Shown in pieces: positions 33,886 to 42,969 of a stretch of DNA of 64,000 nt. The stretch is from Vibrio campbellii CAIM 519 = NBRC 15631 = ATCC 25920 (GTDB lineage Bacteria; Pseudomonadota; Gammaproteobacteria; Enterobacterales; Vibrionaceae): positions 2,790,001-2,854,000 of the forward strand of contig NZ_CP015863.1 in NCBI RefSeq assembly GCF_002163755.1, written 5' to 3'. Each line of letters opens with the position of its first letter. Position 1 is the stretch's first letter. The notes under the pieces are model-generated. The model saw only the letters and a list, made by a program, of their open reading frames with translations. It was not told where the DNA came from and did not search any database. The position numbers and the translations under genes were made by a program.

Positions 33886-35040
33886 ATGGCTAAGCACCTG
33901 TTCACTTCTGAGTCGGTATCAGAAGGTCATCCAGATAAAATCGCAGACCAAATCTCTGACGCAGTTCTTGATGCAATTCTAGAGCAAGACCCAAAAGCAC
34001 GTGTTGCTTGTGAGACTTACGTTAAAACCGGCATGGTTATGGTTGGTGGTGAAGTAACGACTTCTGCATGGGTTGATATCGAAGAAATCACTCGTGAAAC
34101 TGTTCGTGAAATTGGTTACGTTCACTCTGATATGGGCTTTGATGCGAACTCGTGTGCGGTTCTAAACACCATCGGTAAGCAGTCTCCAGACATCAACCAA
34201 GGTGTTGATAAAGCAGACCCTAAAGAGCAAGGTGCGGGCGACCAAGGCATCATGTTTGGTTACGCAACTAACGAAACTGAAATCCTAATGCCAGCTCCAA
34301 TTACTTACTCTCACCGTCTTGTTCAAAAACAAGCTGAAGTTCGTAAGAGCGGTAAACTAGATTTCCTTCGCCCAGATGCGAAATCTCAAGTCACGTTCCA
34401 ATACGACCAAGGTAAGATTGTTGGTATCGATGCAGTTGTTCTTTCAACTCAGCACTGCGATTCAGTAACAACACCTGACCTACGTGAAGCAGTAATGGAA
34501 GAGATCATCAAGCCAGTATTGCCTTCAGAGTGGATCACTAAAGACACAAACTTCTTCATCAACCCAACCGGTCGTTTTGTTATCGGTGGCCCAATGGGTG
34601 ACTGTGGTCTAACTGGTCGTAAAATCATCGTAGATACTTACGGCGGTGCAGCTCGTCACGGTGGCGGTGCATTCTCTGGTAAAGATCCATCGAAAGTAGA
34701 CCGCTCAGCAGCTTACGCAGCACGTTACGTAGCGAAAAACATCGTAGCAGCTGGCATGGCTGACCGTTGTGAAATCCAACTTTCTTACGCAATCGGTGTT
34801 GCTGATCCAACGTCTATCATGGTTGAAACGTTCGGTACTGAAAAAGTATCTCACGACATCATCATTGAAGCGGTTCGTCAAAACTTCGACCTACGTCCAT
34901 ACGGTCTACAAGAAATGCTTAACCTGCTGCAACCAATCTACAAGCAGACAGCAGCATACGGTCACTTCGGTCGCGAAGAATTCCCATGGGAAGCAACTGA
35001 TAAAGCTGAACTTCTACGTGACTTCGCTGGCATCAAGTAA
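33886..35040 (+). CDS. metK: S-adenosylmethionine synthase
   Basis: Makes SAM from methionine and ATP. The N-terminal signature TSESVSEGHPDKIADQISDA, the central GAGDQGIMFGYA and the P-loop-like GGGAFSGKDPSKVDRS are intact. The 384 residues match E. coli MetK. A perfect MetJ box plus a partial second one lies ~90 bp upstream, which indicates feedback repression by SAM. A terminator follows. E. coli metK is also near sprT-endA. Confidence 0.98.
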   Translation: MAKHLFTSESVSEGHPDKIADQISDAVLDAILEQDPKARVACETYVKTGMVMVGGEVTTSAWVDIEEITRETVREIGYVHSDMGFDANSCAVLNTIGKQSPDINQGVDKADPKEQGAGDQGIMFGYATNETEILMPAPITYSHRLVQKQAEVRKSGKLDFLRPDAKSQVTFQYDQGKIVGIDAVVLSTQHCDSVTTPDLREAVMEEIIKPVLPSEWITKDTNFFINPTGRFVIGGPMGDCGLTGRKIIVDTYGGAARHGGGAFSGKDPSKVDRSAAYAARYVAKNIVAAGMADRCEIQLSYAIGVADPTSIMVETFGTEKVSHDIIIEAVRQNFDLRPYGLQEMLNLLQPIYKQTAAYGHFGREEFPWEATDKAELLRDFAGIK

Positions 35041-35061
35041 TCGAGCCACGCAAGAATCAAT

Positions 35062-35091
35062 AAAGCCCTCGCCTCTGGCGGGGGCTTTTTG
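35062..35091 (+). terminator. metK terminator
   Basis: AAAGCCC-TCGCC-TCT-GGCGG-GGGCTTT stem followed by T-run. Confidence 0.85.
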
Positions 35092-35321
35092 TTTCTCCCC
35101 TTCCTCTTCTCCCTCATTTGTACTGTGAACAAAAGTTCAGCAATTATTTGTAAATTGCCTCATCTCCGCCAATAGTTAACATAATGTTAAATGCACTTTT
35201 CGATGCATATAACGTAAAGAAAGATGATGCGGGCAAACGTGGCTAAAAGAGTCATGAAAAACGTCAGCCGTACATCTTTTATGGCCTAGGTGCCACCGTG
35301 GGACTAAATCAAGGAGGAGTT

Positions 35322-36119
35322 ATGCCTCGTACCGTGAATCCATCCGACTTCCAAAATAAACGAAAGGAAGTCCCAGATAACGAATACGCCAGAACCATTC
35401 CATGCAACACTGTTAATCTTTCTGCACCATTTCATTGGCTCGCACAGGGCCTGCATGACTTCGTTCGCATGCCAATTATTAGTGCCTTTTACGGCATCTG
35501 CTTCATGGCCGCTGCGATTGGTATCGTGCTTCTGGTTCAATGGCAAGGCACGCACCTTGTCGTAATGCCGAGCTTGATTGTTTACATGCTAATCGGTCCA
35601 TTTCTAGCACTCGGCTTATATGACGCAAGCTGGGAAAGAGAGCGTGGGCACAAACCAAGCTTATTCCACTCAATGAAAGCCATTGGGCGTAACTCGACCT
35701 CTCAATGGGCGTTCGCCGTATTGCTCGTAGTGTGTATGATTTTCTGGATGCGAATTGCTGCACTACTTCATGCGCTATACCCTTCTGTACAAGGTGCTCC
35801 ACTGACTGAATTCTTACCTTTCTTAGTTATTGGTTCACTCGTTGGTTTTGTCCTGGCTTGCGTGGTCTTCAGCATTTCTGCTTTCTCCATCCCGCTGATG
35901 ATGGAGCGCCGCGTTGATATGATGACCGCCGTTTTCACCAGCTTTAACGCGGTAAAATCCAACATTCCAGCGATGATTGTATGGGCTGCCATTATTTGTG
36001 GTGGTATCTTAATCGGCTTTGCGACGTACGGTATTGGTATGCTCTTCACCATGCCAATCCTAGGCTATGGTACATGGCATGCTTACCACGCGACGATAAA
36101 GAAAAAGCACACGCCTTAA
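35322..36119 (+). CDS. DUF2189 integral membrane protein
   Basis: A 265-residue inner-membrane protein of the DUF2189 family, function unknown. After a ~50-residue polar N-terminus come about six hydrophobic segments, including an aromatic/Gly-rich segment near LIGPFLALGLYDASWERERG that is typical of the family. A strong AAGGAGGAG decides for the ATG at 35322. It stands alone between metK and sprT. The short palindrome TTAACAT-A-ATGTTAA lies 130 bp upstream. Family members often occur near respiratory genes; here they do not. Confidence 0.8.
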   Translation: MPRTVNPSDFQNKRKEVPDNEYARTIPCNTVNLSAPFHWLAQGLHDFVRMPIISAFYGICFMAAAIGIVLLVQWQGTHLVVMPSLIVYMLIGPFLALGLYDASWERERGHKPSLFHSMKAIGRNSTSQWAFAVLLVVCMIFWMRIAALLHALYPSVQGAPLTEFLPFLVIGSLVGFVLACVVFSISAFSIPLMMERRVDMMTAVFTSFNAVKSNIPAMIVWAAIICGGILIGFATYGIGMLFTMPILGYGTWHAYHATIKKKHTP

Positions 36120-36140
36120 AAGACTGATGCTATGATCCAG

Positions 36141-36166
36141 TCCTCGCAAACGCGGGGGCTTTTTTA
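36141..36166 (+). terminator. Terminator after the DUF2189 gene
   Basis: CCTCGC-AAA-CGCGGGGG-type stem followed by CTTTTTT. Confidence 0.75.
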
Positions 36167-36186
36167 TTGGGTGAACGGGGTAAGTC

Positions 36187-36684
36187 GTGGATATAGAACT
36201 GAGCTACAAAGCCAAACAGGTGATGGCAAATTGCATCGCGATGGCAGAACAAGCCTTCAAACGTTCTTTTCCAATTCCATCTCTGACTTTCAATGTACGT
36301 GGCAAAGCCGCAGGCAAAGCCTATTTACAGCTGAATGAAGTTCGCTTGAACCCAAAACTCTTTAAAGAAAACCCTCAAGCGTTTCTCAAAGAAGTAATCC
36401 CACACGAAGTCGCGCATCTCATTACTTATCAAGTTTACGGTCGAGTTCGCCCGCACGGAAAAGAGTGGCAAGGCGTAATGGAAGCCGTGTTCAAAGTTCC
36501 AGCTAAGACAACGCACAGTTTCGATGTTGCCTCTGTACAAGGTAAAACCTTTGAATACCGCTGTGGTTGTATGACTTATCCGTTGTCCATTCGTCGCCAT
36601 AACAAAGTTCTTCGCAAAGAAGCGGTATACTCATGCCAGAAATGCCGCCAACCGCTGAGCTTTACAGGCACTCAGCTCTCCTAA
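36187..36684 (+). CDS. sprT: SprT family zinc metallopeptidase-like protein
   Basis: SprT-domain protein of 165 residues, the E. coli length. Zinc-binding HEVAH is at residues 73-77 with the third ligand in RVRPHGKEW. A C-terminal zinc ribbon has RCGC and CQKC. Eukaryotic Spartan uses this domain to cut DNA-protein cross-links; the bacterial role is unclear. It starts with GTG and only a weak ribosome-binding site. It is followed by endA, as in E. coli. Confidence 0.92.
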   Translation: MDIELSYKAKQVMANCIAMAEQAFKRSFPIPSLTFNVRGKAAGKAYLQLNEVRLNPKLFKENPQAFLKEVIPHEVAHLITYQVYGRVRPHGKEWQGVMEAVFKVPAKTTHSFDVASVQGKTFEYRCGCMTYPLSIRRHNKVLRKEAVYSCQKCRQPLSFTGTQLS

Positions 36685-36834
36685 AGCCCCAAATTTCCCA
36701 CTTTTTCATTCCAGAAAGAGAGACATTCGCTCTCAAAGTCTCTCTTTTTACCCGTTATTGTTTATTTACTCATCACTAAAGCCCATTTGTGCGTGTTAGA
36801 ATGAATAAAGTCATACTTTATAAAGACTTTAATC

Positions 36835-37530
36835 ATGAAATACCTGTTCTCTTTATTCCTGCTTGCGCTTTCTAGTGCGGCAATTGCTGCGCCTCCAAGC
36901 TCTTTCTCTGCGGCTAAGCGTGAAGCGGTAAAAATATACGCCGATCACCCAACCAGCTTCTACTGTGGTTGTGACATCAAATGGCAAGGTAAGAAAGGCA
37001 TACCCGACCTTGCTTCATGCGGCTACCAAGTTCGTAAACAAGAAAAACGCGCATCGCGCATCGAATGGGAACACGTTGTCCCTGCTTGGCAATTCGGCCA
37101 CCAGCGTCAATGTTGGCAAAATGGTGGGCGCAAAAACTGCACAAGAAACGACAACGTCTTCAAATCAATGGAAGCCGATCTCCACAACCTGACTCCAGCA
37201 ATTGGTGAGGTAAACGGTGACCGTTCGAACTACAACTTCAGCCAGTGGAACGGTATGGACGGCGTCAGCTACGGTCGTTGTGAAATGCAAGTTAACTTTA
37301 AGCAGCGTAAAGTCATGCCGCCCGATCGCGCGCGTGGTTCAATTGCGCGTACTTACCTCTACATGAGTAAAGAGTACGGCTTCAAACTGTCTAAGCAACA
37401 AACTCAATTAATGAGTGCTTGGAACAAATCCTACCCTGCAGACAAGTGGGAATGTGAGCGTGATGAGCGCATTGCTAAGATTCAAGGCAACCACAACCCA
37501 TTCGTTCAAGAGGCTTGTCGCGCACTGTAA
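36835..37530 (+). CDS. endA: Endonuclease I, exported (EndA/Dns)
   Basis: Secreted or periplasmic non-specific DNase of the EndA/Vvn/Dns family. A signal peptide covers residues 1-19 (ends AIAA). The beta-beta-alpha-metal active site is RIEWEHVVPAWQFG with the catalytic His. Eight or more Cys form disulfides typical of Vvn and Dns. 231 residues. In V. cholerae the Dns homologue degrades extracellular DNA and limits natural transformation. It lies between sprT and rsmE, conserved from E. coli to Vibrio. Confidence 0.95.
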   Translation: MKYLFSLFLLALSSAAIAAPPSSFSAAKREAVKIYADHPTSFYCGCDIKWQGKKGIPDLASCGYQVRKQEKRASRIEWEHVVPAWQFGHQRQCWQNGGRKNCTRNDNVFKSMEADLHNLTPAIGEVNGDRSNYNFSQWNGMDGVSYGRCEMQVNFKQRKVMPPDRARGSIARTYLYMSKEYGFKLSKQQTQLMSAWNKSYPADKWECERDERIAKIQGNHNPFVQEACRAL

Positions 37531-37567
37531 TTCTTCCTGCGATTACCGCGATACACCTTCGTAGTTT

Positions 37568-37608
37568 GAGGCGTTATCATTTACTGCAATGGAAACGCCT
37601 CTTGCCCC
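37568..37608 (+). terminator. endA terminator
   Basis: GAGGCGTT/AACGCCTC stem with an 18-nt loop; a broken T-run (TTGCCCCTTGTTTTTT) follows. Confidence 0.55.
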
Positions 37609-37676
37609 TTGTTTTTTCGGTGGAAAGCATCCATGTTAGTGTCTAAACACTCGCGTATGCAGGAAATCGAAACACT

Positions 37677-38408
37677 ATGCGTATCCCTCGAATTTATCAT
37701 TCAGAAACCATTCAACAACTTGGCGTCATTGCTCTGAGCGACGATGCAGCCGGCCATATTGGTCGCGTGCTGCGCATGAAAGAAGGGCAAGAAGTCCTGC
37801 TGTTTGACGGCAGCGGTGCAGAATTCCCAGCAGTCATCAGTGAAGTCAGCAAAAAGAATGTGATGGTTGAGATTTCTGAACGCGTAGAAAGCAGCATTGA
37901 GTCACCACTTGATCTTCACCTTGGTCAGGTTATTTCGCGTGGCGACAAGATGGAATTCACCATCCAAAAATCAGTAGAACTTGGCGTTAATACGATTACA
38001 CCGCTGATCTCTGAACGTTGTGGTGTGAAACTAGACCAAAAACGTTTTGAGAAGAAACTGGCTCAGTGGCAAAAGATTGCGATCAGTGCGTGTGAACAGT
38101 GTGGTCGCAACGTAGTACCTGAAATTCGCCCTATCATGAGCCTAGAAGAGTGGTGCCAAGAAGAGTACGACGGCTTGAAACTAAACCTTCATCCACGCGC
38201 TAAATACTCTATCAACACCCTGCCAACACCTGTTGAAAAAGTTCGTCTGTTGATCGGCCCTGAAGGCGGTCTATCCTCTGACGAAATCGACATGACTCGC
38301 GAATACCAATTTGAAGAGACGCTACTCGGTCCTCGCGTTTTGCGCACCGAAACAGCGGCTCTGACAGCAATTACAGCTTTACAAGTTCGTTTCGGCGATC
38401 TTGGTTAA
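37677..38408 (+). CDS. rsmE: 16S rRNA (uracil-1498-N3)-methyltransferase
   Basis: SPOUT-class methyltransferase that modifies U1498 of 16S rRNA. An N-terminal PUA-like domain (about 1-70) precedes the trefoil-knot domain with LLIGPEGGLSSDEI and LGPRVLRTETAALTA. 243 residues as in E. coli. gshB begins 14 bp after the stop, so the two are co-transcribed. The palindrome AGTGT-CTAA-ACACT lies 26 bp before the ATG. Confidence 0.96.
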   Translation: MRIPRIYHSETIQQLGVIALSDDAAGHIGRVLRMKEGQEVLLFDGSGAEFPAVISEVSKKNVMVEISERVESSIESPLDLHLGQVISRGDKMEFTIQKSVELGVNTITPLISERCGVKLDQKRFEKKLAQWQKIAISACEQCGRNVVPEIRPIMSLEEWCQEEYDGLKLNLHPRAKYSINTLPTPVEKVRLLIGPEGGLSSDEIDMTREYQFEETLLGPRVLRTETAALTAITALQVRFGDLG

Positions 38409-38422
38409 AACGGAGAAAAATA

Positions 38423-39373
38423 ATGATCAAACTCGGTATCGTAATGGACCCAATCTCGTCCATTAACATCAAAAAAGACTCTAGCTTTGCCATGATGCTT
38501 GAAGCGCAACGCCGCGGCTACGAAATACACTACATGGAAATGAACGATCTGCACCTAGACCAAGGTAAAGCAATCGCAGACACTAAAGTGGTTGAGCTTA
38601 AAGAAGATCCAAACGGCTGGTACGAATTCAAATCAGAGCAGACTATCGAACTGTCTGAGCTTGATGCAGTGCTAATGCGTAAAGATCCTCCGTTCGACAC
38701 TGAGTACATCTACGCAACTTACATCCTTGAGCGTGCTGAAGAGCAAGGCGCACTGATCGTGAACAAGCCACAAAGCCTACGCGACTGTAACGAGAAACTG
38801 TTCACCGCTTGGTTCCCAGAACTAACGCCAACTACCATCGTGACGCGTAAAGCAGAGAAGATTAAAGCTTTCCGTGAAGAACACGGTGATGTGATCCTAA
38901 AACCACTTGATGGTATGGGCGGCGCATCTATCTTCCGCGTGAAAGAGAACGATCCAAACGTATCGGTAATCATCGAGACATTGACGAACCACGGCCAAAA
39001 CTACGCAATGGCGCAAACCTTCGTGCCAGACATTAGCAACGGTGACAAGCGCATCCTAGTAGTTGATGGTGAGCCAATGCCTTACTGCCTTGCTCGTATC
39101 CCAGCAAAAGGTGAAACGCGTGGCAACCTAGCGGCTGGCGGCACGGGTGAAGCTCGTCCACTAAGTGAAACTGATATGAAGATCGCTCAAGCAGTCGCAC
39201 CAACACTAAAAGAAAAAGGTCTTATCTTTGTGGGTCTTGACGTGATTGGCGACAAGCTAACGGAAATCAACGTAACCAGCCCAACCTGTATTCGTGAAAT
39301 TGAAGCTGCTTTTGATATTTCTATCACAGGTAAGCTAATGGACGCGATTGAGCGCCGAGTGAAAGGCGAATAA
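38423..39373 (+). CDS. gshB: Glutathione synthetase
   Basis: ATP-grasp ligase joining gamma-glutamylcysteine and glycine. N-terminal LGIVMDPISSINIKKDSS, ATP-grasp strand DVILKPLDGMGGASIFRV, and the metal-binding C-terminal ITEINVTSPTCIREIE-type motif. 316 residues equal E. coli GshB. It follows rsmE closely, and a long hairpin (39414-39470) separates it from yqgE. Confidence 0.97.
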   Translation: MIKLGIVMDPISSINIKKDSSFAMMLEAQRRGYEIHYMEMNDLHLDQGKAIADTKVVELKEDPNGWYEFKSEQTIELSELDAVLMRKDPPFDTEYIYATYILERAEEQGALIVNKPQSLRDCNEKLFTAWFPELTPTTIVTRKAEKIKAFREEHGDVILKPLDGMGGASIFRVKENDPNVSVIIETLTNHGQNYAMAQTFVPDISNGDKRILVVDGEPMPYCLARIPAKGETRGNLAAGGTGEARPLSETDMKIAQAVAPTLKEKGLIFVGLDVIGDKLTEINVTSPTCIREIEAAFDISITGKLMDAIERRVKGE

Positions 39374-39413
39374 CTCAAACTGTATTACAGTTAATAAAGA
39401 GCGTTGTGGATTA

Positions 39414-39470
39414 ACTTAAGCAAACTCATGCACATACCCGTAAGGGTAAAAGCATGATGTTTGCTTAAGT
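39414..39470. repeat. Long imperfect hairpin between gshB and yqgE
   Basis: Arms ACTTAAGCAAAC-TCATGC and GCATGA-TGTTTGCTTAAGT pair over about 17 bp with a one-base bulge. A small ACCC-GTAA-GGGT hairpin sits in the loop. It ends 31 bp before the yqgE start. It may terminate gshB (T-rich tail), shield yqgE mRNA, or be a decayed insertion. Confidence 0.75.
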
Positions 39471-39501
39471 ATTTTAATAGTCTTATAAGGTCGAGATGAG
39501 A

Positions 39502-40065
39502 ATGAACCTCACAAACCATTTCTTAGTTGCCATGCCGGGAATGAAAGATCCCTACTTCCAGAATAGCGTTATCTACGTCTGTGAACATAACGAAGAAGGC
39601 GCTATGGGGTTGATGATCAACGCTCCTGTCGACATCACAGTAGGCAGCATGCTCAATCAAGTCGAAGTGCAACCTGTGCACCCTCGACTGTTTGAAGCAA
39701 GCTTGGATAGACCGGTATACAACGGCGGTCCCGTTTCTGAAGATCGTGGTTTTATCCTGCACAAACCAAAAGACTACTACGAATCAAGTATTCAAATGAC
39801 CGACGAACTGGCGGTGACTACGTCTAAAGACATCTTGTCGGTACTAGGGACAGAGGCTGAACCAAGTGATTATTTAGTAGCACTGGGATATTCAGGCTGG
39901 AGTGCGGGTCAATTAGAAACCGAGCTGGCTGAGAACTCTTGGCTGACCATCGAAGCGGCACCAGAGATCATTTTCGATACACCGATTATCGATCGCTGGA
40001 AAAAAGCAGTCGAAAAGCTTGGCATCGATCCGAGCCAACTATCTGCGGATGCTGGCCACGCTTAA
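39502..40065 (+). CDS. yqgE: YqgE/AlgH family protein (UPF0301)
   Basis: UPF0301/DUF179 protein of unknown biochemical role, related to AlgH of Pseudomonas. N-terminal NHFLVAMPGMKDPYF, CEHNEEGAMGLMIN and YNGGPVSEDRGFILH are family hallmarks. ATG 39502 gives 187 residues and aligns with relatives; an ATG two codons upstream (39496) has the better-spaced AAGG. It precedes yqgF by 47 bp, as in E. coli. Confidence 0.92.
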   Translation: MNLTNHFLVAMPGMKDPYFQNSVIYVCEHNEEGAMGLMINAPVDITVGSMLNQVEVQPVHPRLFEASLDRPVYNGGPVSEDRGFILHKPKDYYESSIQMTDELAVTTSKDILSVLGTEAEPSDYLVALGYSGWSAGQLETELAENSWLTIEAAPEIIFDTPIIDRWKKAVEKLGIDPSQLSADAGHA

Positions 40066-40112
40066 AGACGTACACAACCACTACTTTCATTTATTTAGAT
40101 TCGAGACTCCTT

Positions 40113-40538
40113 ATGTCACGTACAATCATGGCCTTCGATTTCGGCACCAAGAGCATTGGTAGTGCCATCGGGCAAGAAGTCACAGGCACAGCCTCACCGC
40201 TAAAAGCATTCAAAGCGAATGACGGCATTCCAAACTGGGATGATATCGAAAAGCAAATTAAAGAGTGGCAACCAGACCTATTAGTGGTGGGTTTGCCGAC
40301 AGACTTACATGGTAAAGACCTAGAGACCATCACGCCGCGAGCGAAGAAGTTCGCCAACCGTCTGCATGGTCGTTACGGTTTACCTGTTGAATTGCATGAT
40401 GAACGCCTATCAACGGCAGAAGCACGTGCAGAACTGTTCAGTATGGGTGGCTACAAGGCGCTATCAAAAGGCAATATCGACTGCCAATCCGCGGTAGTAA
40501 TTCTTGAGAGCTGGTTTGAAAGCCTTTGGGGTGAGTAG
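40113..40538 (+). CDS. yqgF: Pre-16S rRNA nuclease / RuvX family protein YqgF
   Basis: RNase H-like fold protein that matures the 5' end of 16S rRNA in E. coli. It was formerly called a putative Holliday junction resolvase. MAFDFGTKSIGSAIG carries the first catalytic Asp, VVGLPTDLHG follows, and DERLSTAEA holds the second acidic residue. 141 residues from ATG 40113. Its stop is followed by a clean terminator. Confidence 0.94.
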   Translation: MSRTIMAFDFGTKSIGSAIGQEVTGTASPLKAFKANDGIPNWDDIEKQIKEWQPDLLVVGLPTDLHGKDLETITPRAKKFANRLHGRYGLPVELHDERLSTAEARAELFSMGGYKALSKGNIDCQSAVVILESWFESLWGE

Positions 40539-40555
40539 ACATTTCAGGCACAAAT

Positions 40556-40585
40556 AAAAAAGGTTGGCTTCTGCCAACCTTTTTC
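40556..40585 (+). terminator. yqgF terminator
   Basis: AAAAAAGGTTGGC-TTCT-GCCAACCTTTTT. Confidence 0.9.
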
Positions 40586-40601
40586 GTTTCTGGAGTCGAT
40601 T

Positions 40602-40763
40602 ATACCAATCACAGTAAATAAGTGCTCAGAAATAGCGTAGGGAAAATGCTTGAGAACAAGGCGCAATTTTTCGATAAGTAGTTATTCTACAATCAAAAAT
40701 TGCAACGCAGTTATCGAGTATTTTAACAAGCTAGAATGACCAGTTATTTACTACGATTGGTAT
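40602..40763. repeat. 162-bp imperfect inverted-repeat element (MITE-like)
   Basis: Arms 40602-40671 and 40695-40763 are ~65-70% complementary. They begin and end with ATACCAATC/GATTGGTAT and share GTAAATAA and GCAATTTTT blocks; a 23-nt spacer lies in the middle. It contains no reading frame. The right tip touches the last base of the pilU stop codon. The architecture fits a miniature inverted-repeat element inserted between the yqgF terminator and pilU. The family is not identified. Confidence 0.8.
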
Positions 40764-41869
40764 TAATCCATATCGATCTTAACATTCGCCAGCGTGCCTG
40801 TAGAGAAGGCTTCACCGCGTTGCGTCTTCAACATTAAACGTAGATCGTTGGCTGAATCTGCACTGTGCAATGCATCCTCTTCGCTGATCTTACCTTGCAT
40901 CACCAACTTGTAGAGCGATTGGTCGAAGGTCAACATCCCGAACTCGTTAGAGCGAGCCATGGTCGATTTCAATTCATGCAGGTCACCTCGACGGATCAGA
41001 TCAGAAACACGTGGACTGTTTAATAAGATCTCAAACACGCCATGACGCCCCTGACCGTTCTTATCACGGATCAACTGCTGACCCACCACACCTTTTAAGT
41101 TCATCGACAGATCAAATAAGAACTGATCTTTCTGATCTTTCGGCACTAGGTGCAAAATACGCTCCAGCGCTTGGTTCGCGTTGTTGGCGTGCAGTGTCGC
41201 CATACACAAGTGACCAGTCTCAGCAAAGGTCATCGCGTATTCCATCGTTTCTCGGCTACGGATCTCACCAATCAAAATCATATCAGGCGCCTGACGTAAC
41301 GAGTTTTTCAACGCCACTTCATAGCTGTCGGTGTCTAGGCCAACTTCACGCTGTGTCACGATGCAACGCTTGTGCTCGTGCACAAATTCAATCGGGTCTT
41401 CTACCGTCAGGATGTGACCCGTTTTGTTGTTGTTGCGATAACCCGTCATCGCCGCCATAGTGGTCGACTTACCAGAACCAGTGGCACCAACCACCAGCAC
41501 TAAACCACGCTTGGCAATAGCAAGGTCTTGCAGTACCAAAGGTAACTTAAGTTGCTCAAACGTCGGAATATTGGTTTCAATACGACGAATAACGGCTCCC
41601 GGCAATTCACGTTGGAAAAAGGCACTGACACGGAAACGACCGCAATCACGGACAATGGCAAAGTTAGACTCACGGCTTTTACGAAACTCCTGGCGTCGCT
41701 CTGGTTCCATTGCACTGTCAAGTAACAAGGCGACATCATTTTCAGTCAGCTTATCGCCTTGCGGGCGCAATTCACCATCCACACGAAACAAAATCGGAGC
41801 ACCGACAGTGATGTAGAGATCCGACGCTTTTAACGCCAACATGCCTTCGAGAAATTTATTCAGATCCAT
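40763..41869 (-). CDS. pilU: PilT-dependent retraction ATPase PilU
   Basis: Type IV pilus retraction ATPase paralogue that aids PilT under load. Walker A GATGSGKSTTMAAM (about 130-143), Asp box and the Walker B region PDMILIGEIRSRETMEYA, His box TGHLCMATLHANN. 368 residues, with a C-terminal extension past the AIRNLIRE-like region compared with PilT. It follows pilT by 31 bp in a pilT-pilU unit. The stop codon lies at the edge of an inverted-repeat element. Confidence 0.94.
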   Translation of the reverse strand: MDLNKFLEGMLALKASDLYITVGAPILFRVDGELRPQGDKLTENDVALLLDSAMEPERRQEFRKSRESNFAIVRDCGRFRVSAFFQRELPGAVIRRIETNIPTFEQLKLPLVLQDLAIAKRGLVLVVGATGSGKSTTMAAMTGYRNNNKTGHILTVEDPIEFVHEHKRCIVTQREVGLDTDSYEVALKNSLRQAPDMILIGEIRSRETMEYAMTFAETGHLCMATLHANNANQALERILHLVPKDQKDQFLFDLSMNLKGVVGQQLIRDKNGQGRHGVFEILLNSPRVSDLIRRGDLHELKSTMARSNEFGMLTFDQSLYKLVMQGKISEEDALHSADSANDLRLMLKTQRGEAFSTGTLANVKIDMD

Positions 41870-41900
41870 CGTCCGTATTCGCTATTTCCTGAGTAATTCG

Positions 41901-42941
41901 TTACGAGAATTGCTGCGCTTCAATTTCAACTTTCTTATCCACTTCTTCACGCGATACCATGCCTTGCGCCATCAATTGACGAGCATTCTGCTCCATGGTC
42001 TGCATACCATGCGCCGCACCAGTCTGAATGATCGAATACATCTGAGCGACTTTATCTTCACGGATAAGGTTACGGATCGCAGGCGTTGCCATCATTATTT
42101 CATGACACGCGATACGACCGCCGCCGTTACGTTTCAGAAGTTTTTGCGCGATAACCGAACGCAATGATTCCGACAGCATCGAACGCACCATGTCTTTGTC
42201 GCTACCAGGGAAGACGTCAATAATACGGTCGATGGTTTTCGCTGCCGAGCTAGTGTGCAGTGTACCGAAAACAAGGTGACCCGTTTCAGCAGCCGTCAGC
42301 GCCAAACTGATGGTTTCTTTATCACGCATCTCACCAACTAGGATCACATCCGGGTCTTCACGCAGCGCGCTGCGTAGCGCGTTTTGGAAGCTGTGTGTAT
42401 CACGGTTTACTTCACGTTGGTTGATCAGACACTTATTGTTGGTGTGAACAAATTCAATCGGATCTTCAATTGTTAGGACGTGCTTATTGTGATTACGGTT
42501 AATGTAGTCAACAATGGCAGCCAAGGTAGTCGATTTACCAGAACCCGTTGGGCCAGTAACCAGTACCAAACCTTTTTCCGCATTGGCGATTTTTCTGAAG
42601 ATCTCAGGAGCTTCTAGCTCTTCCAGTGTTGGAATGCTACTTGGGATGGTACGGAAGACCGCCGCACAACCGCGAGATTGGTTGAAAGCGTTGACACGAA
42701 AACGGCCAACGTTATGCAATTCAAATGAAAAGTCGACTTCGAGTTTTTCTTCGAACTCACTGCGCTGCGCATCGTTCATGATTTCAAAAACCAAACGGTG
42801 CACTTCTTGGTGTGTAAACGCTGGAATGCCCAGTTTTCTTACATCACCATCAATACGAACCATTGGTGGTACACCTGCAGAAAGATGTAGATCCGAAGCA
42901 TTATGTTTTACACTAAAATCCAGTAACTCAGTGATATCCAT
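41901..42941 (-). CDS. pilT: Type IV pilus retraction ATPase PilT
   Basis: Hexameric ATPase that depolymerises type IV pili for twitching and DNA uptake. Walker A GPTGSGKSTTLAAI (about 129-142), Walker B region PDVILVGEMRDKETI, His box TGHLVFGTLHTSSA, and the retraction motif AIRNLIRE near 290. 346 residues. First gene of pilT-pilU, divergent from yggS with only 28 bp between starts, so the two promoters overlap. Confidence 0.96.
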   Translation of the reverse strand: MDITELLDFSVKHNASDLHLSAGVPPMVRIDGDVRKLGIPAFTHQEVHRLVFEIMNDAQRSEFEEKLEVDFSFELHNVGRFRVNAFNQSRGCAAVFRTIPSSIPTLEELEAPEIFRKIANAEKGLVLVTGPTGSGKSTTLAAIVDYINRNHNKHVLTIEDPIEFVHTNNKCLINQREVNRDTHSFQNALRSALREDPDVILVGEMRDKETISLALTAAETGHLVFGTLHTSSAAKTIDRIIDVFPGSDKDMVRSMLSESLRSVIAQKLLKRNGGGRIACHEIMMATPAIRNLIREDKVAQMYSIIQTGAAHGMQTMEQNARQLMAQGMVSREEVDKKVEIEAQQFS

Positions 42942-42969
42942 TTAAAATCCTTAAGTCTAAAGTACAGCT

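Noticed and set aside
41011..41460. 149-aa plus-strand reading frame opposite pilU
   Set aside because: Antisense shadow of a clearly coding, conserved ATPase gene.
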